The position numbers were made by a program, and so were the translations under genes. The notes under the pieces were generated by a model that was not told where the DNA came from, did no database searches, and saw nothing but the letters and a program-made list of their open reading frames with translations. This document shows positions 1 to 9,044 of a stretch of 64,000 nt of DNA, one piece after another (within the stretch, counting starts at the first letter, position 1; every line of letters starts with the position of its first letter). Origin of the DNA: Ruegeria marina (lineage in GTDB: Bacteria; Pseudomonadota; Alphaproteobacteria; Rhodobacterales; Rhodobacteraceae); the NCBI RefSeq assembly GCF_900101475.1, contig NZ_FMZV01000012.1, positions 1 to 64,000 on the forward strand, given 5' to 3'.

Positions 1-258
1 CCGGTTGCCGCCGCGCCCAAGGCGGAAAAGCCTGCGGCTGCCGTGGTGGCGGACGTGCCGGTTGCCGCCGCGCCCAAGGCGGAAAAGCCTGCGGCGGCCG
101 TGGTGGCGGATGCGCCGGTTGCCGCCTCACCCAAGACGGAAAAGCCTGCGGCGGCCGTGGTGGCGGATGCGCCGGTTGCCGCCGCATCCAAGGCGGAAAA
201 GCCCGCGGCGGCCGTGGTGGCGGACGCGCCGGTTGCCGCTGCGCCCAAGACGGACGCG
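1..258 (+). repeat. 57-bp in-frame tandem repeat
   Basis: Units begin at 1, 58, 115 and 172 and a partial fifth at 229. Each full unit is 57 bp and encodes 19 residues. The copies differ by a few substitutions (for example Ala/Thr after Lys, Ser for Ala or Pro) without frame disruption, so copy number can change without breaking the frame. The array may extend upstream of the window. Confidence 0.9.
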
Positions 259-384
259 CCGGTACAGCCGGCCCGCCGGACAGCGAAGGCCGGCGAAAAG
301 CCGGCCGCCCGGCCCGCGCGTCGTCGCAAGACCCCTTCGACGCCCGCGCCGATGCCGTCGGCATCCCCGAAAACCCAAGGGTAA
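1..384 (+). CDS. C-terminal part of an Ala/Pro/Lys-rich repeat protein (5' end outside window)
   Basis: The reading frame is open from base 1 and stops with TAA at 382-384, so the gene starts before the window. The visible 127 residues are low complexity: four 19-residue units of the type PVAAAPKAEKPAAAVVADA, a partial fifth, then a basic tail rich in Arg, Lys, Ala and Pro (PARRTAKAGEKPAARPARRR). Such Ala/Pro/Lys tails resemble histone H1-like, phasin-like or other nucleic-acid or polymer-binding proteins; which one cannot be decided without the N-terminus. It is followed after 52 bp by trkH in the same direction. Confidence 0.6.
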   Translation, partial: PVAAAPKAEKPAAAVVADVPVAAAPKAEKPAAAVVADAPVAASPKTEKPAAAVVADAPVAAASKAEKPAAAVVADAPVAAAPKTDAPVQPARRTAKAGEKPAARPARRRKTPSTPAPMPSASPKTQG

Positions 385-436
385 TGGGGCCGCGCCTGCT
401 TGACACCGGCGGTGGCGCAAGCCAACCCTGCGCCTC

Positions 437-1885
437 ATGTTGGACATGCGCCCCGTCGGATATGTGATCGGTCTGCTCGTCGCCATTCTGGGCGCGACGA
501 TGGTGTTCCCGATGTTTGTCGATGTTCTCGACGGGCGCGGCGAATGGCATGTCTTTCTGCAAAGCGGCATCATCAGTGTGCTGACCGGTGGGCTGATGGC
601 GCTGAGTTGCGCCAACGGGGTACGCGAAGGGCTGACCATCCAGCAGACCTTTCTCTTGACCACCCTGGTCTGGGTGGCGCTGCCGATCTTTGGCGCGATC
701 CCTTTTGTGTTCGGGGCGACCGAGTTGCGGTTCGTCGATGCGTTTTTCGAAGCGATGTCGGGGCTGACCACCACCGGGTCCACGGTGATCTCGGGGCTGG
801 ACGGTCTGCCGCGCGGCCTCTTGTTGTGGCGTGGTATCCTGCAATGGCTGGGCGGCATCGGCATCATCGTCGTGGCGATGGTGTTCCTGCCCGAATTGCG
901 GGTCGGCGGGATGCAGATCTTCCGCTCGGAAGGGTTCGACACGATGGGCAAGATCCTGCCGCGCGCGCAGGAGATCGCCGGCCAGATCACCGTCATTTAT
1001 GTGGCGCTGACCGTTGCCTGCCTGACGGTCTATGCCGCGCTGGGGATGAGCTTCTTCGATGCGCTGGTTCATGCGATGACCACGCTGTCGACCGGGGGGT
1101 TCTCGAATTACGACGCCTCGTTCGGCACCTTCTCGGGTCCGGCGGAATACGCGGCGTCGTTTTTCATGATTCTCGCGGCATTGCCTTTCGTGCGCTATGT
1201 GCAATTGCTGAACGGCCATTCCACTCCGATCCTTAGGGACAGCCAGATCCAGACATTCCTGATCGTCATTGCGGTGCTGGTGGTGGCGACCACTTTCGTG
1301 CTCACCTCGATCTTTCCGCATCATCACGAACAGGCGTTCCGCGAGGCGCTGTTCAACATCACCTCGATCATCTCGGGCACCGGGTACGCCAGTGTCGATT
1401 ACATGAACTGGGGGCCGCTTCTGATCACCATGTTCTTTGTGATCGGGCTGATCGGCGGCTGCGCCGGGTCGACCGCCTGTTCGGTCAAGATCTTCCGCTA
1501 CCAGCTTCTGTTCGCGTCGATCAAGACCCAGCTTCAGCGCATCCGCTCGCCGCATGGCGTGTTCCTGCCGCGGTATCAGGGACGCGCGGTCGGACCTGAT
1601 GTACTGAGCTCGGTGATGAGCTTTTTCGTCTTTTTCATCGTGTCGCTGGGCATCCTGTCCTGGGCGCTGTCGCTGACCGGGCTCGATTTCATCACCTCGC
1701 TGTCGGGGGCGGCCACGGCGATCGCCAATGTCGGCCCGGGCTTGGGCGACCAGATCGGCCCGGCGGGGAACTTCTCCGGCCTGAACGATACCGCCAAATG
1801 GCTGCTGAGCGCGGGCATGCTGATCGGCCGGCTCGAGGTGCTGTCGGTCTATGTCCTCTTTACCGTACAATTCTGGAGAGCCTGA
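437..1885 (+). CDS. trkH: TrkH family potassium uptake protein
   Basis: A 482-residue polytopic inner-membrane protein, the pore subunit of Trk-type K+ uptake, which normally works with cytoplasmic TrkA. The K+-channel-like architecture shows in four re-entrant loops: SGLTTTGSTV, MTTLSTGGFSN, ISGTGYASVDY and ANVGPGLGDQIG. The conserved GGCAGSTACSVKIFR lies between the third and fourth, and the C-terminus carries MLIGRLEVLSVYVLF. Length matches the family. The stop overlaps the ATG of the next gene (TGATG at 1883-1887), implying translational coupling. No trkA is visible nearby. Confidence 0.93.
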   Translation: MLDMRPVGYVIGLLVAILGATMVFPMFVDVLDGRGEWHVFLQSGIISVLTGGLMALSCANGVREGLTIQQTFLLTTLVWVALPIFGAIPFVFGATELRFVDAFFEAMSGLTTTGSTVISGLDGLPRGLLLWRGILQWLGGIGIIVVAMVFLPELRVGGMQIFRSEGFDTMGKILPRAQEIAGQITVIYVALTVACLTVYAALGMSFFDALVHAMTTLSTGGFSNYDASFGTFSGPAEYAASFFMILAALPFVRYVQLLNGHSTPILRDSQIQTFLIVIAVLVVATTFVLTSIFPHHHEQAFREALFNITSIISGTGYASVDYMNWGPLLITMFFVIGLIGGCAGSTACSVKIFRYQLLFASIKTQLQRIRSPHGVFLPRYQGRAVGPDVLSSVMSFFVFFIVSLGILSWALSLTGLDFITSLSGAATAIANVGPGLGDQIGPAGNFSGLNDTAKWLLSAGMLIGRLEVLSVYVLFTVQFWRA

Positions 1886-3465
1886 TGAAACGTCCTCTCG
1901 GAGCCCAGATATCCCATATGCTGCGCGACCGCGGCGTCGAGGTGATCTTCGGCATTCCCGGTGTCCATAATCAGGAGATGTATCGCGGCATCGAAGAGGC
2001 GGGCATCTTCCATGTGCTGGCCCGGCACGAGCAGGGGGCGGGCTTCATGGCCGACGGTTATGCCCGCGCCAGCGGGTTGCCCGGCGTGGCCTATGTGATC
2101 ACCGGGCCGGGCCTGTGCAACATCCTGACACCGATGGGGCAGGCCTGGTCGGATTCGGTGCCGATGCTGGTGATCTCTTCCTGCCTGGACGAAACGGCGG
2201 CCCGGCGCGGTCAGCTGCACCAGATGCGCGACCAGCACGGCGCGGCGGCCACGGTCTGCGACTGGTCCGAAGAGGCGCGCAGCACCGAAGCGGCCTATGG
2301 GCTGGTCGAGCGCGCCTTTGAAGAGTTCGAGACCGCGCGCCCGCGCCCCAAGCACATCCAGGTGCCGATCGCGGCGCTCGAGGCCGAAGCCGATCCGGCT
2401 CCCTTTCCGGCCCAGCCGGCGCAGCGGGTCCGCGCCGTGCCGCCCGAGGTCGGGCCGGTGGTTTCGCTGCTGAACCTCGCGCGCCGGCCACTCTTCATCC
2501 TGGGTGGCGGTGCCCGCTCGCCGCTCTGGCGGCAGATCCTGACCCAGCTGGGCGCGGCGGTGATGACCACCTGTGCCGGGCGCGGGCTGCCGGGGCTGAA
2601 CTATCCACTCGATTTCGGCGCGCCGCTGGCGCGGCCCTCCTCGGCCGAGGTGATCGCCTCGGCGGATCTGGTGGTGGCGGTGGGGACCGAACTGGCCGAG
2701 GTCGATCTCTGGCGCCCGCATCTGGGCCATTCGGCGATGCTGGCGCGGGTCGATATCGACCCCTCGGTGCTGGCCGACGGTCAGCGCGCCCAGGTCAAGC
2801 TGCTGGCTGATGCCGACAGTTTCGCGCGCGCGCTCTGGGCCGCGACCGAGGCGGCGAAACCCGCCACCGGCTGGAGCCGCGAGGAAATCGCCGCCGCCCG
2901 CACCCGCTGGCGGGCCGAGGTCGAGGCCGAACGCCCCGGTATCGCGCGGGTGGCCGAGGCCCTGCGCGCCGCGCTGCCGCCCGACACCATGATCTATTCC
3001 GACATGACCCAGTTCGCCTATGTCGCCAAGGAGATCTGGACCATGGCCCTGCCGGGGCACTGGCACCACCCGACCGGCTTTGGCACCCTTGGCTATGCGC
3101 TGCCCGCCGCCATCGGCGGGGCGGTGGCCCGGCGCGGTAAGCCTGTGGTTGCCATCGCCGGCGACTACGGGTTCCAGTATACGCTGCAGGAACTGGGCAC
3201 GGCGGTGGAACTGGGCCTGCCGCTGCCGATCCTCCTGTGGGACAACGGCAAGCTTCAGGAGATCGAGGACAGCATGCTCAGCGCCCAGATCGCGCCCAAC
3301 GCGGTCACCGCGCGCAATCCCGATTTCCTCAAGCTGGCCGAGGCCTACGGTGCCGCCGCCGCGGCCCCGGCGACCCTGGCCGGGATTCAGGCTGAGGTCG
3401 GGGCCGCACTGTCCCGCCGGGGGCCGACGCTCATCCGCCTGACCCCGGACCTGCCCGACGCCTGA
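1885..3465 (+). CDS. thiamine-pyrophosphate-dependent enzyme of the acetolactate synthase/decarboxylase family
   Basis: A 526-residue protein with the three-domain layout of the IlvB/pyruvate decarboxylase superfamily. The N-terminal PYR domain has the cofactor-activating Glu (RHEQGAGFMADGYARA, Glu49). The central domain has a dinucleotide-like ILGGGARSP stretch, and the C-terminal PP domain has GDYGFQYTLQELGTAVELG near residue 426 and WDNGKLQEIED. The usual GDG is GDY here. The family includes acetolactate synthase, oxalyl-CoA decarboxylase and 5-guanidino-2-oxopentanoate decarboxylase (AruI). The N-terminus and the absence of a small subunit make a 2-oxoacid decarboxylase of the AruI type my best guess, but substrate is inference. 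The start ATG overlaps the trkH stop. Confidence 0.8.
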   Translation: MKRPLGAQISHMLRDRGVEVIFGIPGVHNQEMYRGIEEAGIFHVLARHEQGAGFMADGYARASGLPGVAYVITGPGLCNILTPMGQAWSDSVPMLVISSCLDETAARRGQLHQMRDQHGAAATVCDWSEEARSTEAAYGLVERAFEEFETARPRPKHIQVPIAALEAEADPAPFPAQPAQRVRAVPPEVGPVVSLLNLARRPLFILGGGARSPLWRQILTQLGAAVMTTCAGRGLPGLNYPLDFGAPLARPSSAEVIASADLVVAVGTELAEVDLWRPHLGHSAMLARVDIDPSVLADGQRAQVKLLADADSFARALWAATEAAKPATGWSREEIAAARTRWRAEVEAERPGIARVAEALRAALPPDTMIYSDMTQFAYVAKEIWTMALPGHWHHPTGFGTLGYALPAAIGGAVARRGKPVVAIAGDYGFQYTLQELGTAVELGLPLPILLWDNGKLQEIEDSMLSAQIAPNAVTARNPDFLKLAEAYGAAAAAPATLAGIQAEVGAALSRRGPTLIRLTPDLPDA

Positions 3466-3482
3466 TCGCCGTGGCGGTCCTG

Positions 3483-3533
3483 CTTCTTTCTGGTCGGAAA
3501 TACTCCAGGGGGTCTGGGGGACTGGTCCCCCAG
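3483..3533 (-). repeat. modular intergenic palindromic element, copy A
   Basis: Lies between two convergent genes. Read on the minus strand it is a 9-bp perfect hairpin (arms CTGGGGGAC and GTCCCCCAG, 3514-3533), then CCCCTGGAGTATTT, then CCAGAAAGAAG. The same order of parts recurs at the 3' ends of several other genes in this window. It lacks a U-tract, so it is not a classical intrinsic terminator. Confidence 0.7.
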
Positions 3534-3549
3534 CCCTCGGGGCCTGGCT

Positions 3550-5286
3550 TCAGTTCCAGCAACTCACCAGCACCGTCATCCCGTTGGCGCGCCGGCTGAT
3601 CTCATCGGGCGTGACCGGGACAGGGTCGCCGGCGTCCCGCGCCGGAATGCCGGTCACCGCCAGCACGTCGCGCAGCGCCCGCGCCTTTGCGGCAAAGCTG
3701 ACATCGCGGGGCAGTTGCTGGCCGGTTGCGGGTTCGGCCAGCAACATCCCGACCACGGCGCCGCTGGCATCGAGGATCGGCCCGCCGGCATCGCCCGCCT
3801 GGGCCATCAGGTTCAGCCGGGCCAGTTCGATCTCGCCCCGCAGGCCCGCCACATCCGCCACCGAGCCAAAGCTCAGCGTCGGCGCGCCCAGGATGCCTTC
3901 GTAGGAAAAACCCGACAGGACCACCTCGGCGGCGATGCGCGGATCCTCGGTCGCGAGGTCGGCCACCTGCATCGGCGCCATTGGTTGCGCCGGGCGCAGG
4001 ACGGCGACGCCAAGCCCGGCATCGGTGTCGATCACCTGGGCCTCGTAGTTATGGTCCAGCGTCACCCGGGTGCAGCCGGTCACCGCCTCGGCCACGGTCA
4101 TCACGGTGCCCGCGCCATCGACATAGAAGCCCGAGCGCGACAGGCGCGGCTTGCGGATCTGCAGGCCCGACACGAGGTCGACCCGCTGCTCGGCCTCGCC
4201 GCCGGCCGCCGGGTCCAGCACACCCTCGGTACGGGTAAAGCTCTGCTTCATCGCCGCCAGAACCCGTGCGCGCCGTTCCTCGTCGCCCTGCGGCCAGACC
4301 AGCGTGAAGCCCTTGATCTCACCCCCTTCAAGCGCCGCCTCCGTGTAGGAGACGATGCCCTTGCCGCGGCCTTCGAGCGTGAAACTATCGCTGTCGCGCT
4401 CGCGCGGACCGTCAAGCGGCACGATCTCCAGCGTCTGCATGATGTCGTAGAGACCGAACAGTGTTGCCTTGTCGCCCGGCTGGCTGATCAGCAGTACCCG
4501 GATGTCCTCGTCGCCGGTGGCCTCGTAATGGGCGAAGGGCGGCTCGTAGCGGCTGAAGCGCACGGCGCCCAGCGGCATGTCCATCTCGATCCCGGCTTGC
4601 GCATCGTATCGCCGGGTCATGCCGACCGAGATCAGCGGCGCATTGTACTGATCCATCAGCGCCTTGCGCTGGAGCGTGGTCAGCACGCCCGTCACCTCGT
4701 AGCCGTTGGACGCCTGCCAGTCGGCCATCGACCGGCGGGTGCCCGCGCCAAAGGCGCCGTCGATGGCGGCATTGTAGAACCCTGCCGCCTGCAGCGCGAT
4801 CTGCAGATCCTGCCGCTCCTCGCGGCTCAGCGCCTGTTCGCTGCGGCGCGCCTCGGCCAGGGTCTCGTCGGCGGGCTCGGGCTGCGCCGTGGGGGCTGCC
4901 GGTTGCGCGGCCTGCTCGACCGGGGCGATCACCGCATCCTGGCCCAGCACGTTGGCGCCGATCGGCCAGAACTGCTGGCCGAGCGCGGAGCTCAGGGTGA
5001 TGAAACTGTCGGCCGGAATGCGCCGCTCCGCGCGATAGACGTTCAGCACCTGTTCCGCGTCAGGGCGCAGGTAGGGGCCCAGCACGATCCCGTACCAGCC
5101 GCTGCCCAGCAAGAAGCCGGCCACGTCTTCCAGGGTGGCGGTATAGTCCTGCGCCCGCGCCCGCGCGGTCTGCAGGTCGGGCTGGGCTTCGATCTGCACC
5201 CAGACGACATCGGTATCCGACTGGGCAAGGAGGGGAGAGGCGACAAAGGAAACAAGGGAAAGGAATACTGCAAAAAGTCTGGTCAT
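3550..5286 (-). CDS. secreted peptidoglycan-binding protein with degenerate trypsin-like domain
   Basis: A 578-residue protein. ATG at 5286 is chosen because it begins a clear signal peptide (MTRLFAVFLSLVSFVASPLLAQ). Residues about 150-210 form a PG_binding_1 domain (LQIALQAAGFYNAAIDGAFG...). The C-terminal 200 residues have the layout of a trypsin-like serine protease, but the catalytic residues are gone. The His position reads TVAEAV (Glu400 where TAAHV is expected) and the Ser loop reads GDAGGP (Ala500 for Ser), while the Asp-loop DTDAGLGVAVL is recognisable. It is therefore probably a periplasmic binding or scaffold protein, not a protease. The long GC-rich open frame on the opposite strand is a shadow. 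Confidence 0.85.
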   Translation of the reverse strand: MTRLFAVFLSLVSFVASPLLAQSDTDVVWVQIEAQPDLQTARARAQDYTATLEDVAGFLLGSGWYGIVLGPYLRPDAEQVLNVYRAERRIPADSFITLSSALGQQFWPIGANVLGQDAVIAPVEQAAQPAAPTAQPEPADETLAEARRSEQALSREERQDLQIALQAAGFYNAAIDGAFGAGTRRSMADWQASNGYEVTGVLTTLQRKALMDQYNAPLISVGMTRRYDAQAGIEMDMPLGAVRFSRYEPPFAHYEATGDEDIRVLLISQPGDKATLFGLYDIMQTLEIVPLDGPRERDSDSFTLEGRGKGIVSYTEAALEGGEIKGFTLVWPQGDEERRARVLAAMKQSFTRTEGVLDPAAGGEAEQRVDLVSGLQIRKPRLSRSGFYVDGAGTVMTVAEAVTGCTRVTLDHNYEAQVIDTDAGLGVAVLRPAQPMAPMQVADLATEDPRIAAEVVLSGFSYEGILGAPTLSFGSVADVAGLRGEIELARLNLMAQAGDAGGPILDASGAVVGMLLAEPATGQQLPRDVSFAAKARALRDVLAVTGIPARDAGDPVPVTPDEISRRANGMTVLVSCWN

Positions 5287-5494
5287 TCTTCGGTTCCGTA
5301 CCTTCAAATACGTATTGTTCACACAGGTTATGCAGGAAATTGGCGCAAATGCCATGGCCGGCAACAGGGGAAAACCGGGTGTGGCGCAATCACCTCAGCA
5401 GGGGCGGCGGTCTGGTCACAAGCGCCGTTGACGCTGTCCCCCTGCTTGCATAGGAAAGGCGCAATCCGTTCCTTACAGCGCCCGAGGCCGCCCG

Positions 5495-6430
5495 ATGACC
5501 GACACGACCCGCACCGCTCCGCGCTCTTTCCAGGAAATCATCCTGCGGCTGCAGACCTATTGGGCGTCCAGGGGCTGCGCCATCCTGCAACCCTATGACA
5601 TGGAGGTGGGGGCGGGCACCTTTCACCCGGCCACCACGCTGCGCGCCCTGGGCAGCGCCCCCTGGGCCGCGGCCTATGTGCAGCCGTCGCGCCGCCCGAC
5701 CGACGGGCGCTATGGCGAGAATCCGAACCGGCTCCAGCACTATTATCAATACCAGGTGCTGATCAAACCCAGCCCGCCCGACTTGCAGGATCTGTATCTG
5801 GGCAGCCTCGAGGCCATCGGCATCGACGTCTCCCTGCATGACATCCGTTTCGTCGAGGACGACTGGGAGAGCCCGACGCTGGGCGCCTGGGGTCTGGGCT
5901 GGGAGGTCTGGTGCGACGGCATGGAGGTGAGCCAGTTCACTTATTTCCAGCAGGTGGGCGGCCATGACTGCGCGCCGGTCTCGGGCGAGCTGACCTATGG
6001 TCTGGAGCGGCTGGCGATGTATGTACTGGGCATCGACCACGTGATGGACATGCCGTTCAACGACCCGCAGTCCCCCATTCCGCTGACCTATGGCGACGTG
6101 TTCAGGCAGACCGAAGAGGAATATGCGCGCTGGAATTTCGACGTGGCCAATACCGAGATGCTGCTCAGGCATTTCGAGGAGGCCGAGGCCGAATGCGCCG
6201 CGATCCTGGCGCAAAGCCATGACGATCCCAAGACCGGCAAGCGCATCGTGATGGCGCATCCGGCTTATGACCAGTGCATCAAGGCCAGCCATATCTTCAA
6301 CCTGCTCGATGCACGTGGCGTGATCTCGGTAACCGAGCGGCAGGCCTATATCGGCCGGGTGCGGGCGCTGGCCAAGCAATGCGCGGATGCGTTTGTGCAG
6401 ACCACCGCCGGGGGCTATGCTGCCGCCTGA
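5495..6430 (+). CDS. glyQ: glycine--tRNA ligase alpha subunit
   Basis: A 311-residue catalytic subunit of the bacterial alpha2beta2 glycyl-tRNA synthetase, charging tRNA-Gly in the cytoplasm. The sequence is typical from the N-terminus ([35 protein letters not shown] divided here: [15 protein letters not shown]), with [18 protein letters not shown] and the class II motif [11 protein letters not shown]. Length matches the family. The beta subunit glyS lies 2.6 kb downstream, separated by three genes, instead of directly adjacent as in many bacteria. Confidence 0.97.
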   Translation: MTDTTRTAPRSFQEIILRLQTYWASRGCAILQPYDMEVGAGTFHPATTLRALGSAPWAAAYVQPSRRPTDGRYGENPNRLQHYYQYQVLIKPSPPDLQDLYLGSLEAIGIDVSLHDIRFVEDDWESPTLGAWGLGWEVWCDGMEVSQFTYFQQVGGHDCAPVSGELTYGLERLAMYVLGIDHVMDMPFNDPQSPIPLTYGDVFRQTEEEYARWNFDVANTEMLLRHFEEAEAECAAILAQSHDDPKTGKRIVMAHPAYDQCIKASHIFNLLDARGVISVTERQAYIGRVRALAKQCADAFVQTTAGGYAAA

Positions 6431-6454
6431 GGACACGAGGGCAGGGGCATCCGA

Positions 6455-7141
6455 ATGGAAGAGGCGACGCGCGAGCGCTACGAGGAAAAGCTGCGCAAGG
6501 CGCGGCGGCAGCTGAAGCGGCAGGTGCGCACGGCGCAGAGCGAGGGGTTCATGACCGGGGCCGCCGCCATGCTGAGGCCCGGCGACGTGGTGGTCGACTG
6601 CGGCGCCAATGTGGGCGACGTGACCGAGGTTCTGTCGGCGACCGGCGCCACCGTGCATTGTTTCGAGCCCGACCCCTATGCCTTTTCGCTGCTGGAACGC
6701 CGGTTCGGCGCGGCGGAAAACGTGATCCTGCACAACAAGGCGGCGGGTGTCGCAGCGGGCAGTATCGGCCTGATGCGCGCGGCCACATTCGGCGAAGATC
6801 CGGAAAAGAAGACGGTGATGAGCACCACGCTGCCCGGCGGGCGCGGCATCAGCGCGGATGCAGGCGACGCGATCGAGGTCGGGATGATCGACTTTCCCGC
6901 CTTTCTGGAGGGGCTGATCGCGGAGCATGGCGATATCGCGCTCTTGAAGATGGATATCGAGGGGGCGGAGCTGGATATCCTCGAAGAGATGGACGCGCGT
7001 GATCTCTTTGCGCCGATCCGGGTGACGCTTGTCGAGACCCATGAACGCAAGTTCCCCGACCTGCGCGACCGGTTCCGGGCGCTGAAGTCGCGCATGGCCG
7101 AGCGGTATGCGCCCACCAAGGTCAATCTGGACTGGATCTGA
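6455..7141 (+). CDS. FkbM family methyltransferase
   Basis: A 228-residue SAM-dependent methyltransferase. Motif I is VVDCGANVGDVTEVL, followed by VHCFEPDPYAFSLLERRFG. The later LLKMDIEGAELDILEEM is the FkbM signature (KxDxEGxE). The N-terminal 40 residues are basic and helical. An AGGGCAGGGG ribosome-binding region precedes the ATG. It lies 24 bp after glyQ in the same direction, so it is probably co-transcribed with the glycyl-tRNA synthetase genes. Substrate unknown. Confidence 0.85.
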   Translation: MEEATRERYEEKLRKARRQLKRQVRTAQSEGFMTGAAAMLRPGDVVVDCGANVGDVTEVLSATGATVHCFEPDPYAFSLLERRFGAAENVILHNKAAGVAAGSIGLMRAATFGEDPEKKTVMSTTLPGGRGISADAGDAIEVGMIDFPAFLEGLIAEHGDIALLKMDIEGAELDILEEMDARDLFAPIRVTLVETHERKFPDLRDRFRALKSRMAERYAPTKVNLDWI

Positions 7142-7280
7142 GCGTGTAATTCGACGATCCGGCGGAAAAAACGGCGCCAAAGCTGGCATCCGGGGGCGCT
7201 GTCCTACATCAAGGCGCAGACAGCAACTGACCCGATTCTGTCCGGGAAGGGAACCGGCGGAACGGGACAAGGAGAAACCA

Positions 7281-7805
7281 ATGACCGGCAAAGTTCTTGT
7301 CATCCTGTTGGCCCTGTGCGCGGTCGGCGCCGGCCTGTCGATGTATTACCTTCAGGTCTACGGTTTCTATTACGAGGTCGAGCCGCGCCCGGGACAGGAA
7401 GTGACTTTGGTGCCGCAGGGAAGCGAGACGGCTGAATTCATCGCCTATGACGGGTTCCGGGCCATCGACGCCGACAGCTCGCCCATCCGCTATCGCGCCT
7501 GTTTCACCACCACGCTCGACCTTGACGCGCTGAGCGCCGCCTATGCGCCCGCCGAGAATCCCGAGCCGCTGACAGCGCCTGCCTGGTTCGACTGCTACGA
7601 TGCGGGCCAGATCGCCGAGGCGCTGGAAAACGGCCGTGCGCGGGCCTTTCTGGGGGCGAAGAACGTTCACTACGGCGTCGACCGGATCGTGACCATCACC
7701 GAGGACGGGCGGGGATATGCCTGGCATGTGCTCAACAACTGCGGCCAGAAGGCCTATGACGGCACGGTGATCGGCGAGGAATGCCCGCCGCGCCCGGAGA
7801 ATTGA
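7281..7805 (+). CDS. small membrane-anchored protein, conserved hypothetical (probably DUF6446)
   Basis: A 174-residue protein. ATG at 7281 follows AAGGAGAAACC and opens with a membrane anchor or uncleaved signal (KVLVILLALCAVGAGLSMYYLQVYG). The rest is predicted soluble and outside the membrane, with three Cys (RACFTTTLDLD, FDCYDAG, NNCGQKAYDGTVIGEECPP). I recognise it as a Rhodobacterales protein usually found in this glyQ-glyS context, but no function is known to me. It has good ribosome-binding spacing and codon use like its neighbours. Confidence 0.75.
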   Translation: MTGKVLVILLALCAVGAGLSMYYLQVYGFYYEVEPRPGQEVTLVPQGSETAEFIAYDGFRAIDADSSPIRYRACFTTTLDLDALSAAYAPAENPEPLTAPAWFDCYDAGQIAEALENGRARAFLGAKNVHYGVDRIVTITEDGRGYAWHVLNNCGQKAYDGTVIGEECPPRPEN

Positions 7806-7823
7806 GGCGGAAGACAGGAACAG

Positions 7824-9035
7824 GTGACCGAAACACTCCAGATATCGGCCTTCATGACCGTGACCCTGGGTCTGGCGGTCTATCTCGTCGGGGTGCAGAT
7901 CAACGACCGGCTGCCGTTTCTGGAGCGCTTCAGCATCCCTGAACCGGTGACCGGCGGATTGCTGGCCTCGCTGGTGGTGCTCGGCCTCCATTCCGGGTTC
8001 GGGATCGAACTGGCCTTTGACCTGACGGGGCGGGATTTCCTGCTGGTTCTGTTCTTCACCGGGATCGGGTTGAACGCGCGGTTCGGTGACCTGGTGGCGG
8101 GCGGCAAGCCGCTTGCCATCCTGCTGGTGCTCACCCTGCTGACCATCGTGGCGCAGAATGTCATCGGGGTTCTGGGCGCGGTTCTGTTCGGGTTTCCGGC
8201 GCAGTCGGGGGTGCTGTTCGGTTCCGCCGCATTGATCGGCGGCCACGGCACCGCCATCGCCTGGGCGCCCGAGGTGGCGCGGGTGACCGGCCTGACCTCG
8301 GCCACCGAACTGGGTGTCGCGGTGGCGACGCTGGGCCTGGTGATCGCGGCGCTGATCGGCGGGCCGATCGCCACCTATCTGGTGGCGAGCCGCCAGCTGA
8401 CACCGAACCGCCCGGACGAGGAGCTGACCGTCGGTCTGCCCAACGAGATGGACGAGGAACCGCCCCGGATCGACCACAAGTCGCTGATGCGGGTGCTGCT
8501 GACGCTGAATGTGGCGATCCTGCTGGGCTACGGCCTTCACGAGACCATTGATCAGATGGGCCTGAAACTGCCGCTTTTCGTGCCTTGCCTGCTCACAGCC
8601 ATCGTCGTGGGAAACCTGCGCACGGCCCTGTTTCCGCATGCCCCGCGCGTATCGCGGACGCCAACGCTGGCGCTGATCTCGGAATTCGCGCTGGGCGCCT
8701 TCCTGGCGATGTCGCTGATGAGCCTGCAACTCTGGACCATCGCCGAGACCGGGCTTGCCCTGGCGGTGCTCATCGCGGCGCAGACGCTGTTTGCCGTGGG
8801 CTTCATTTTGCTGGTGCTGTTCCGCACGATGGGCGGTGGCTATCGCGCGGCGGTGCTGGCGGCGGGGTTCGGCGGCTTTGCGCTGGGCGCCACCCCCACC
8901 GCGATTGCAAATATGACCGCCGTGACCAAGCGCTATGGTCCGTCCCCCCTTGCCTTTATCGTGCTCCCCCTTGTATCCGCCTTCTTCGTGGATATCGCCA
9001 ATGCGCTTGTCATCCAGACGATCGTCAATTTCTAA
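7824..9035 (+). CDS. gltS: GltS-type sodium/glutamate symporter
   Basis: A 403-residue polytopic membrane protein starting with GTG at 7824 behind AGACAGGAACAG. It shows the two inverted halves of the GltS family: an N-terminal half with IPEPVTGGLLASLVV and FFTGIGLNARFGDLVAGG, and a C-terminal half with LALISEFALGAFLAMSLMSL and GFALGATPTAIANMTAVTKRYGPSPLAFIVLPLVSAFFVDIANA. The family imports glutamate with Na+. It is sandwiched between the two glycyl-tRNA synthetase genes. Substrate assignment is by family. Confidence 0.88.
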   Translation: MTETLQISAFMTVTLGLAVYLVGVQINDRLPFLERFSIPEPVTGGLLASLVVLGLHSGFGIELAFDLTGRDFLLVLFFTGIGLNARFGDLVAGGKPLAILLVLTLLTIVAQNVIGVLGAVLFGFPAQSGVLFGSAALIGGHGTAIAWAPEVARVTGLTSATELGVAVATLGLVIAALIGGPIATYLVASRQLTPNRPDEELTVGLPNEMDEEPPRIDHKSLMRVLLTLNVAILLGYGLHETIDQMGLKLPLFVPCLLTAIVVGNLRTALFPHAPRVSRTPTLALISEFALGAFLAMSLMSLQLWTIAETGLALAVLIAAQTLFAVGFILLVLFRTMGGGYRAAVLAAGFGGFALGATPTAIANMTAVTKRYGPSPLAFIVLPLVSAFFVDIANALVIQTIVNF

Positions 9036-9044
9036 GGACCGACC

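Noticed and set aside
1-228. CRISPR-like direct repeats
   Set aside because: The units are contiguous, in frame and without spacers; they are a coding tandem repeat.
127-996. Minus-strand frame over the repeat region and trkH start
   Set aside because: Shadow of the repeat and of trkH; no known domain.
5307-5316. AATACGTATT palindrome before the secreted pseudo-protease gene
   Set aside because: Short and A/T-rich within a likely promoter; no regulator known to match it, so kept only as a note.
3715-5598. Plus-strand frame opposite the peptidoglycan-binding protein
   Set aside because: His/Arg/Gly-rich shadow without domain; the minus strand has a signal peptide and conserved folds.
5390-7303. 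Long minus-strand frame opposite glyQ and the FkbM gene
   Set aside because: Composition is that of a codon-3 GC shadow; the plus-strand genes are clearly the known families.
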